This document shows positions 7,614 to 15,100 of a stretch of 20,890 nt of DNA, in pieces. The first letter of the stretch is position 1, and every line of letters starts with the position of its first letter. Under the pieces are notes generated by a model. It was not told where the DNA came from and did no database searches. It worked only from the letters and a program-made list of their open reading frames with translations. The stretch comes from a virus: IMG/VR virus record IMGVR_UViG_3300032053_000647, positions 1 to 20,890 of that record; one strand, given 5' to 3'. The position numbers and the translations under genes were made by a program.

Positions 7614-7621
7614 TATAAATA
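7614..7621 (+). promoter_or_regulatory. T4-style late promoter candidate TATAAATA
   Basis: TATAAATA five bases after the stop of the 5345 gene and 38 bases before the ATG at 7660. TATAAATA is the classical -10 of T4 late promoters read by gp55. It is a single copy in a gap, so chance is possible in AT-rich DNA. Confidence 0.4.
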
Positions 7622-7648
7622 TTTTAGTGTTTTTCTGTGTTGAGATTA

Positions 7649-7656
7649 TATTTATA
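7649..7656 (+). promoter_or_regulatory. TATTTATA motif copy 3
   Basis: TATTTATA inside TATATTTATATATATGG, 3 bases before the ATG at 7660. As with the copy before 5345, there is no room for a ribosome-binding site between the motif and the start codon. Confidence 0.35.
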
Positions 7657-7659
7657 TAT

Positions 7660-7821
7660 ATGGATAACAAATTCCATCAAGCAAACTACCGACGAGATAA
7701 AGAAAAACGGGGATGGAAATATTTTTCTGTTATGATTCCATCGGAATGTTATTTGGAATTGAAGAAGTTTTATCTTCGATGGAAAAGTGATAATTTAGAA
7801 AAATGGAATAAAAATGAATAA
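7660..7821 (+). CDS. Small basic protein, unknown
   Basis: A 53-residue protein, MDNKFHQANYRRDKEKRGWK..., strongly charged, with a central segment (YFSVMIPSECYLELKKFYLRW) that could form a short strand followed by a helix. This resembles small ribbon-helix-helix-like DNA-binding proteins, but no family was recognised. The frame also opens upstream at a GTG (7627), but ATG 7660 is preferred because the extra residues look like read-through of AT-rich leader. Its last 8 bases overlap the start of the GIY-YIG remnant at 7814. It may be a leftover of the same homing cassette. Confidence 0.45.
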   Translation: MDNKFHQANYRRDKEKRGWKYFSVMIPSECYLELKKFYLRWKSDNLEKWNKNE

Positions 7822-7948
7822 TGGGATTTATAAAATTAGAAATATTATAAATAACCATTGTTATATTGGAAGTTGTTCCCATTTTAAAGGATTTATTTTT
7901 AAATGGAGAACGCATAAAAAGGGTGGATCTGTTTGGGAAAGGAATTGA
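7814..7948 (+). pseudogene. Truncated GIY-YIG homing endonuclease (N-terminal 44 residues)
   Basis: A short frame starting at ATG 7814 encodes MNNGIYKIRNIINNHCYIGS followed by SHFKGFIFKWRTHKKGG and a stop at 7946-7948. GIYKI...CYIGS is the first strand pair of the GIY-YIG nuclease core, and FKWRTHKK matches the following helix with its catalytic-region Arg and the conserved His. The rest of the domain (the Glu-bearing helix) and any DNA-binding tail are missing. This is therefore a remnant of a homing endonuclease inserted between the small gene and the 7952 gene. The frame ends 3 bases before the ATG at 7952, whose Shine-Dalgarno sequence (AAAGGA, 7938-7943) lies inside it. Confidence 0.7.
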
Positions 7949-7951
7949 GTT

Positions 7952-8602
7952 ATGATAAAAAAATATAAGGGATTATCTAATATCGAAATATTAAAAAAAT
8001 ATATTTCGGGAGAACGTCCTTTTACGATTGTTGGATATACATCACCTACTATAAAACGAAGTGTAGGAGAACAATATGTCGATTCTAAAGGAGTAATGTG
8101 GAGACAAGAAACTGGTTACAAAACAAGAGTAAATAAACAAGCAGATATTATTCGAGACGCAATTCGGAAAAAATGTAGTATTTGCAATGCTGATGCGAGG
8201 TTTGGAAGTAGAATTGACAACATTTTGTATCGTAAAACAGGATTGTGTTCAAACTGTCTTATTGATTATGAAACCAAACTTCGTATTGTTGGAGTGTACG
8301 ATGATTACGAGTTATATAAACTTTCTGCCAATGAAATCGCATTTCTCAAAGATACGATGGACAAAATCGAAGAAACCATTAAATTTTTCTCAGAAGAATC
8401 TGGGGATGTAATCGCAATATGCAATTCAGATGGATTTATCGAACGCTGGAAAAATACTAACAAAGACAAGATACTTGAAGATGCAAAAAGAGATTTGAAA
8501 TTGGTGCGACAACGAATTATTGCTCTTACTAAAATCAAAACGCAGCATAAGAAGAAGTTTCAAACTGGAGCAAAGAAATTTAACCTTGAAACTTATGTCT
8601 AA
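7952..8602 (+). CDS. Conserved-looking zinc-knuckle/coiled-coil protein upstream of the terminase
   Basis: A 216-residue protein with AAAGGA 8 bases before ATG 7952. The first 60 residues hold a segment IEILKKYISGERPFTIVGY. Then comes a treble-clef-like zinc site CSIC (75-78) and CSNC (99-102). The second half is a long charged helix region (about 125-200) likely to form a coiled coil. It ends 8 bases inside the start of the large terminase gene. In T4-like phages the small terminase (gp16) occupies this spot and is helical, so a packaging role is plausible, but the zinc site is not typical of gp16 and I do not assign the name. Confidence 0.5.
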   Translation: MIKKYKGLSNIEILKKYISGERPFTIVGYTSPTIKRSVGEQYVDSKGVMWRQETGYKTRVNKQADIIRDAIRKKCSICNADARFGSRIDNILYRKTGLCSNCLIDYETKLRIVGVYDDYELYKLSANEIAFLKDTMDKIEETIKFFSEESGDVIAICNSDGFIERWKNTNKDKILEDAKRDLKLVRQRIIALTKIKTQHKKKFQTGAKKFNLETYV

Positions 8603-11600
8603 CAAACCGCAAATCGAATATAAAGATATAATCAAAGACGAGTACAAAAAGTGTATGGAATCTCCTGTGTACTTTATGAAGCACTTCGTCAAGATTCAAC
8701 ATCCTCTTCGTGGTACTATTTTATTTGATCTTTATCCGTTCCAGGAAGAAACGCTTAAATCATTTCACGATTACAAATTCAACATTATTCTTAAATCCCG
8801 CCAGATGGGTATATCAACTCTTGTAGCTGTATATTCATTATGGATAATGATTTTTCATAAAGATAAAAATATTCTTTTGATTTCTTTGAAGCAGGATGAT
8901 GCGAAGGAAGTTATTACAAAAGTTCGTTTTGCCAATGAAAATCTTCCGACGTGGTTGAAAGTGCGATGTCAAGAGGATAATCGTCTATCGCTTAAATTCG
9001 CCAATGGTTCACAAATCAAAGCTGCTTCAACTACCAAGAAATCGGGTGTTGGTCATGCTTTGTCATTGCTGATTATTGACGAAGCTGCGCTTATTGAAGA
9101 TGCGGATGATTTATGGACTTCCGCCATACCAACGCTTAGTACAGGAGGGGATGCCATAATATTATCGTGTGTTACTAAAGATACAATGGTTATAACTTCT
9201 GAAGGAATAAAAGAAGTAGGAGATTTTGTTAATATATTTAAATCGGGGGGATATAAAATCAATAAATATGGAGTTATGGGAGTTCGTGGTATTCGGCATG
9301 GAACTCTTTTCCATAATAATGGAAAGCAAAGAACAAACATTATAAAAACAAAATTTTCGGAATTGGAATGTACTGAGAATCATAAATTATGGGCATATAA
9401 ACATAAAGATAATAAGTTTGATTGGTATCAATCATCCGAATTAGAATTGGGTGATTATATATCATTACAATATGGAAAACGATTATGGGGAATGAATAAT
9501 GATATATGTGGGTTTGATCCATCGGTGTCCTCTAAAATACATTCTCCATTTAACCCAAAATTATTAACGCCAGATTTGTGTTATTTATTGGGATTGTATA
9601 TTTCAGAAGGAAGTGTGTATAAAGTTCTAAATAAAGACGGAACATTAGTTGGTAGTTCATTGACAATTACGTGTGGGGATGATATTTCATGGGTATTCGA
9701 TAAACTTGGTCTAAATTATAGTTGTTGGGATGGACTCCACTATACAATATCTAATAAAAATCTTATAGAATTTATGGAATATATTGGATTTGATTTATCA
9801 GTAAAAGCAAGTCAGAAATATATTCCAGGTCGATTATTAGAAATGAGTGATGAAAATATAAAATGGATGCTTCGTGGTATATTTGATGGTGACGGAAGTG
9901 GTACAAATAAAATTGTAAAACTTACTTCTACATCCAAAAAACTTATTAATCAAGTTAGAATGATATTATCTAATTTTGGAATACTTGGTGGAATTTATAC
10001 TGAAACGCTTAAGAAACTAAATTCAAGAGCAAACAGGATAAAATACAACTATCAACCATACAATTTGGAAGTATGTGGAAGATATGCTCTAAAATTTTAT
10101 ATTCTTGTTGGATTTGCACTAGAAAGAAAACAGAAACACATTATTAATTTTTTATCAAGAAATCTAACCAGATCGTGCAGTCGAGATGTTATTCCCAATT
10201 CATTGGATATAGTTCAAGAATTAATAAAATCATCAGGACTTTCTTATTATGACATCAAGAAAAAACACGGAATATTTGTAAATTCATGTGCGACTAAGAA
10301 AACAAAGTATAAAACCTCTAATATTTCAAGAGATAATGTTTTATTATTATATTCCTTATTTTCCGAGAATCTTTCTTCAGAAGTTAAAGAATATTGGGAT
10401 AGAATTATAAATGAAAATGTTGTGTGGTGCGAAATAACATCTATTATTTCATCCGAAAATGAAACTTTTGATTTTTCTTTGCCAGATGACCCGGATGATT
10501 TTTGGTGTCATTCTATAATTTATAATGGAGTTATAGGTCATCAAACGCCGCGTGGTGTTGGTAACTGGTTTCATAAAATGTGGCAAGGTGCCGAAGAAGG
10601 TGGGGATGGGAAAGCTGGTAAAAATGAATTTCATCCTATTACTTTGCCGTGGCATTTGCATCCAGAACGTGATGATGAATGGCGCAGAATTGAAGGTGAG
10701 AAGCAAGGAAGTCCTAAAAAGGCGGCACAGGAATATGATTGCAACTTCCTCGCATCGGGTGATAACGTTGTTGACCTTGCCATTGTTGAATACTACAAAA
10801 AGAATAAAACCAAAGACCCCGAGGAAAGGCGCGGTGCTGAAAAGGCTTTATGGATTTGGGAATATCCAGGTAATCGTAGCTATGTAGTTTGCGCTGACGT
10901 GGCGCGTGGAGACGGTGCAGATTTTTCAGCATGTCATGTATTAGATATAACTTCAGAAAAACCTACTCAAGTTGCTGAATATAAGGGGTCACTGGGAACA
11001 AAAGATTTTGGAAATTTTTTGGTTCTTTTGGCAAGGGAATATAATGATGCTTTACTTATCGTAGAACGAGAAAGTTACGGCTGGGCAACTTTAAATCAAA
11101 TTATAAGCCAACAATATAAAAATACGTTCTATAGTTCTGCTGATATAAAATACGTAGATGTTCAACATCAACTTACTAATAAATGGGATGCCGAAGAAAA
11201 GAAATTGGTGCCGGGATTTAGTACCAACATCAAAACTCGTCCACTTATTATTGACAACCTGGAGCATTATTTTCGGAAAATGGCAGTAGAAATTAGATCA
11301 AAGAGAACTTTGTCTGAGTTGGAAACATTTATTTGGAAAAACAGCAAGCCAATTGCTATGAGTGGATATAACGACGATTTAATCATGTCTTTAGCTATTG
11401 GATTATGGGTTCGTGATACGGCTCTGCGTTTACGTCAAGAGGGAATTGATTTAACCAGAGCAGCCATCGGTAACATTGGTATGAGTAGAATGGATCAAAC
11501 ACCTTTTTATAAGACGAGAAATGCCCAAGTAGGCGCGGAATCGTGGACAATGAAGACGGGCAGACAAGGATTTGGAAAACAGAACCAGGAAGATTTGAAA

Positions 11601-11615
11601 TGGTTGCTTTCGTAG
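8595..11615 (+). CDS. Large terminase subunit (gp17-type) interrupted by an intein
   Basis: The precursor is 1006 residues from ATG 8595. The frame is open further upstream to 8520, but those codons overlap the previous gene. Residues 192-650 are an intein; the spliced product is 547 residues, near T4 gp17 (610). The N-terminal ATPase has the Walker A variant LKSRQMGISTL (67-76) and Walker B LLIIDEAAL (158-166). After the intein, TPRGVGNWFHKMW continues the ATPase (the coupling Thr region), and the RuvC-like nuclease carries Asp768 (CADVARGDGADFS), Glu824 (LLIVERES) and Asp927/928 (GYNDDLIMSL). It packages DNA into proheads and cuts concatemers at the portal. It overlaps the upstream gene by 8 bases and lacks a clear Shine-Dalgarno sequence, so it may be translated by coupling. 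Confidence 0.93.
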   Translation: MSNKPQIEYKDIIKDEYKKCMESPVYFMKHFVKIQHPLRGTILFDLYPFQEETLKSFHDYKFNIILKSRQMGISTLVAVYSLWIMIFHKDKNILLISLKQDDAKEVITKVRFANENLPTWLKVRCQEDNRLSLKFANGSQIKAASTTKKSGVGHALSLLIIDEAALIEDADDLWTSAIPTLSTGGDAIILSCVTKDTMVITSEGIKEVGDFVNIFKSGGYKINKYGVMGVRGIRHGTLFHNNGKQRTNIIKTKFSELECTENHKLWAYKHKDNKFDWYQSSELELGDYISLQYGKRLWGMNNDICGFDPSVSSKIHSPFNPKLLTPDLCYLLGLYISEGSVYKVLNKDGTLVGSSLTITCGDDISWVFDKLGLNYSCWDGLHYTISNKNLIEFMEYIGFDLSVKASQKYIPGRLLEMSDENIKWMLRGIFDGDGSGTNKIVKLTSTSKKLINQVRMILSNFGILGGIYTETLKKLNSRANRIKYNYQPYNLEVCGRYALKFYILVGFALERKQKHIINFLSRNLTRSCSRDVIPNSLDIVQELIKSSGLSYYDIKKKHGIFVNSCATKKTKYKTSNISRDNVLLLYSLFSENLSSEVKEYWDRIINENVVWCEITSIISSENETFDFSLPDDPDDFWCHSIIYNGVIGHQTPRGVGNWFHKMWQGAEEGGDGKAGKNEFHPITLPWHLHPERDDEWRRIEGEKQGSPKKAAQEYDCNFLASGDNVVDLAIVEYYKKNKTKDPEERRGAEKALWIWEYPGNRSYVVCADVARGDGADFSACHVLDITSEKPTQVAEYKGSLGTKDFGNFLVLLAREYNDALLIVERESYGWATLNQIISQQYKNTFYSSADIKYVDVQHQLTNKWDAEEKKLVPGFSTNIKTRPLIIDNLEHYFRKMAVEIRSKRTLSELETFIWKNSKPIAMSGYNDDLIMSLAIGLWVRDTALRLRQEGIDLTRAAIGNIGMSRMDQTPFYKTRNAQVGAESWTMKTGRQGFGKQNQEDLKWLLS
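9168..10544 (+). mobile_element. LAGLIDADG intein in the large terminase
   Basis: A 459-residue intein inserted in frame between Ser191 and a Thr, at the extein site ILS/TPRGVG just after the Walker B strand. It starts with Cys1 (CVTKDTMVIT, block A). Block B has the conserved His72 in FSELECTENHKLWA. The endonuclease domain has two LAGLIDADG motifs, LCYLLGLYISEG (137-148) and WMLRGIFDGDGS (233-244). The C-terminal splicing block reads ETFDFSLPDDPDDFWC...GVIGHQ followed by Thr+1. The last residue is Gln instead of Asn, which is rare, although Gln-ending inteins are known to splice. The homing nuclease retains acidic residues in both motifs and looks active. Confidence 0.92.
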
Positions 11616-11620
11616 CTTGC

Positions 11621-11628
11621 TATTTATA
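11621..11628 (+). promoter_or_regulatory. TATTTATA motif copy 4
   Basis: TATTTATA six bases after the terminase stop codon and four bases before the 97-bp repeat copy B. It would read into the repeat and the truncated endonuclease. Seen on the minus strand it is TATAAATA. Confidence 0.35.
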
Positions 11629-11631
11629 GGC

Positions 11632-11728
11632 GTCAAAATACACACGACCCTAAAGGGTCGGTGCTTGTAAGACCCTGACACTTGCCAAGGATTTATATAC
11701 ATTTGGCGTATTGACTGACGCCTGCCCG
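11632..11728 (-). repeat. 97-bp orphan tnpB right end (predicted omega-RNA scaffold), copy B
   Basis: Identical to 4033-4129 except T11676 for C4077, and in the same orientation. It holds the last 25 codons and stop of tnpB, the right-end hairpin CGACCC-TAAA-GGGTCG and 18 bases beyond it, but no other tnpB sequence and no left-end hairpin. On its right it stops abruptly against the truncated endonuclease fragment. It may be dead debris of a second TnpB element. If it is transcribed leftward it would yield a guide RNA whose guide begins GCCTATAAATAGCAAGCTAC, the sequence at the terminase 3' end, usable by the TnpB at 4051. The near-identity implies a recent copy. Confidence 0.8.
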
Positions 11729-11744
11729 ACTGCGAGTAGCTCAA

Positions 11745-12074
11745 ATGAGAGGAAGAAAATTATCAGAAGAAACAAAGAAAAAGATTAAACAATCTTTAAT
11801 GGGTCATATTGTAAAACAATCTACGAAACAAAAGATAAGTAATTGTCACCGGGGAAAACCAAGACCATGTACAGAGGCAAAACGAATTAGTATTGCCAAT
11901 GCTCGTAAACCGGAAGGAGGATTTCCTTCTTTAATATCTCCATCGGGGCAAATATTTCATATAGATATACTTTCAGATTTTTGTAGAGAACACAATCTTC
12001 ATTTGCCGACGATATGTGGATTAATAAGAGGATATAAGAATGTCAAATCTCATAAGGGGTGGAGATTATCATAA
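11745..12074 (+). pseudogene. C-terminal fragment of a NUMOD-type homing endonuclease
   Basis: A 109-residue frame beginning MRGRKLSEETKKKIKQSLMG, which is a NUMOD3 DNA-binding motif (LSEETKKKI), followed by a second, weaker copy (STKQKISNCHRGKPRP). It ends with a modular helix-turn-helix-like tail typical of phage homing endonucleases: LISPSGQIFHIDILSDF, ATTIC-like LPTICGLIRG and SHKGWRL. No nuclease catalytic domain is present. Upstream the frame is open only to a stop at 11712, inside the 97-bp repeat. The nuclease half (probably GIY-YIG or HNH) was therefore replaced at about 11728/11729 by the tnpB end. The start at 11745 has no Shine-Dalgarno sequence, and expression is doubtful. Confidence 0.65.
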
Positions 12075-12092
12075 CAATGGGTTTTCCGAGGA

Positions 12093-12100
12093 TATTTATA
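12093..12100 (+). promoter_or_regulatory. TATTTATA motif copy 5, upstream of the portal gene
   Basis: TATTTATA 62 bases before the portal ATG. This copy leaves room for a normal leader with a Shine-Dalgarno sequence (AAAGGA 12151-12156, 6 bases before ATG 12163) and is the best-placed of the six for a promoter role. Confidence 0.5.
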
Positions 12101-12102
12101 AT

Positions 12103-12119
12103 GGGGACATTTTGTCCTC
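12103..12119 (+). promoter_or_regulatory. Short stem-loop in the portal leader
   Basis: GGGGACA (12103-12109), loop TTT, TGTCCTC (12113-12119): 7 pairs with one G-T. It begins three bases after TATTTATA and lacks a T tract, so it is not a terminator. It may be an operator or a hairpin near the 5' end of the message. Confidence 0.45.
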
Positions 12120-12162
12120 AAACACATATACATACACAAGAAAGAAAAGAAAAGGATAGAAT

Positions 12163-15100
12163 ATGCCAAGTCCATTACAAATAAAGCCATTTGAAGACGA
12201 GATCTTAGACGTTAAGAAGTCGTCACTATATGCAAGATTAAAGAGACTGTTCTCTACGGACGTTATTGTTCGTAATGTCGGTGGTAAACAGCTTAAAATA
12301 AAAGATACTGATAATATCATGTACGCAACGGATAAAAATTCGTTGCGAGACAGATTTAATCGCATTCGTTCCACAGCTTACAATGCTTATACTCGTGATT
12401 TTGCATTGTCGTATCAAGCAGCACGAATGGACCTATTTCGTGATTATGATTGTGTCGGACCAGATACTATCATTCCATTGCCAGACGGAAGCAGACCTAC
12501 AATAAAAGAACTCGCCGAAAAATACAAAAACAAACCCCAAGAGAGATTTTATGTATTTTCTTACGACCACGAGACCGACTCTATTAAATTGGGGAAAGCA
12601 TACTACCCAAGAAAGAAAAAAGGAACCCGAGTTGGTTATAAGGTAACTTTTGATAACGGCCAATATATCATTGGAAGTATAAAACATCCATTTATGATGA
12701 GAAATGGGGAATATAAAATGATTTTTGACCTTAAAGTGGGGGAATCTGTAATGCCATTTTATCAAAAGAATTATAATTGTAGATATAATAAATACAAAAC
12801 CTTATACAACTTCTCAAAGGGATGGCAATCTGAACATAAGATTGTTGCAGAACAATTTAACCGACCTTTGAAAGAGAATGAAATTGTTCATCATAAAAAC
12901 TTTAAGGGTTATGATAATTTGCCTAATAATTTACAAATAATGACGGGGGAAGAACATACACAATTCCATTCTAATTATAGTAAAAATGTTTTGTGGGGGC
13001 AAGAAAATTATGAAACGCAACTTAAAAAATTGCTCTCAAATGAAAATTACATAAACAGAGATTTCCACCATTGGAATGGAGAACGAATAGGAGAAAATAA
13101 TCCATTTTTCGGGGAAAGTCACTCAGATGAATCAAACGAAAAACGTTCCAAAACGCTTAAGGAAGTTTTTATAAACAGAGACCAAAACGGAAATAAAAAT
13201 CCAAAATACAGAAATGACCTAACCATAGAAGTATTACGGGTTAAAGCGGCGGCACATTATAAGCAAAATGGAAAATTAACCTCTTGGGGTTTTGTCAAAG
13301 AGTTAGGGTGTGATTATTCTGTATTACAAAATCGTTTAGAAAGTAATAATATTGACTGGAAAACATTCAAACATGAAGTAGAATCTACTCTTAACCATAA
13401 AATTGTTTCCATTGAATCCATTGGTCAAATTGATGTATATGATGTTACGGTAGAGAAATATCACAACTTTGCTACTGATAGTTGTTTCGTAAAAAATACA
13501 ATGGACATGGACCCCATAATGTGTTCAGCCCTGGACATTTATGCTGATGAATGTCTGACTTATAACGAAATGGGTAGGATGATTACTGTCCATTCCAATA
13601 ATAATAATGTCAAAAAGATCCTCGAAAACTTGTTTGATGAAATTTTAAATGTTCGTTTTAATCTATGGTCATGGGTCAGAAACATGTGTAAATATGGAGA
13701 TTTTTTTCTTAAACTCTATGTTACTCCCGAATATGGAGTTTACATGGTAGAACCTATTTCCGCTTATAATGTAGAACGTATTGAGAATTCCGACCCTTAT
13801 AATAAGCGATATGTCAAATTTCAAATTCGACCAAGTGATACGGCGCAAGCTGAAGTTCTCGAGAATTATGAAGTTGCTCACTTTCGTTTAATTTCCGATA
13901 GTAATTTCCTTCCATATGGTAAGTGTTTGACATCAAATAGTTATGTAAAGACGGAGTTTGGTTCTAAAAGAATAAATGAAATGGAAATTGGGGAACGGAT
14001 ATGGTCATTTAATAAAGAAAATCAACAATTTGAACTTACTTCGGTTCTGAATAAATGTTCGTCGGGTCTAAAAGAAACACTTAAAATTTCATCACAACAT
14101 AATAATATTGAGTGTAGTTTTAATCATCCAATATTGGTTTATTCCAACGATACATTAGAATATAAGCAGGCGAGAAATGTGTCAGTAGGAGATTTGTTAG
14201 TATTAGATAATACAATTAACAGATCGAGATCTTTATTATTGAATAAGACATTACTTACAAATGAAAATCACAATGGATGGAGAAATAATCTTCTTACTCT
14301 ACCAAGTTATCCAGACGCCAAGTTCGCAAGATTCTTTGGATTTATGCTTGGGGATGGATGGTTAAATAAGGATTTGAATAGGGTATCGTTTGCCACTGGA
14401 ATAGATGATGAGTTAAATGAAAAATATTCAGGAATTCTCGGAGAATATTCCAAGAAAGAAGCAACTATACTTCCTCCAAGAGAAAATAGTGGAGGACAAC
14501 GATATGTGGATTCCAAATTGTTAGCGGAGTTTTTATATGTCAATGGATTTGTAGGAGATGCGACTACTAAACGAATACCACAATGGGTATATGAATTAGA
14601 TGATTGGAGTAAATTAGAGTTTATACGGGGGTTTGTTGATGCTGACGGAAGCATTTTTACTGATAAGTGGAATGTTAATCGTTATTCTGTAGAATTAACA
14701 AATAAATTGTTGGTGGAAGATATTAAAGAACTTTTGTGGGGGTTAAACATAAAATGTTCCAATGTGAAATCCCGAAGATTCGATGGAGAAACAGAAATTT
14801 GTGGAGTCAAGTGTCATAGAAATACATCTCATTATATCTATTTTTATTTGGATGGTAATAAAAAAACACAATTACAAAAATATGATTTTATAAAAAACGA
14901 AAACATAATTTTAGATCCTATCACTTCTATTGTAGCGAGTGGATTACAAGAAACATATGATATTCAAGTGGAGTCGTCTAACTCCAACTTCATTGCCAAC
15001 GGAATGGTAGTTCATAATTCTATGATTGAAGGTGCCCGCCGCATCTGGAAACAGCTTTCACTTATGGAAGACGCCATGCTTATACATCGTATCATGCGTG

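Noticed and set aside
8520-8594. Terminase start upstream of ATG 8595
   Set aside because: Those codons lie inside the previous gene and encode no terminase-like sequence; ATG 8595 gives a normal N-terminus.
11644-11661. Right-end hairpin of copy B as a transcription terminator for the terminase gene
   Set aside because: There is no T tract after the stem on either strand, and its identity with the tnpB element explains it.
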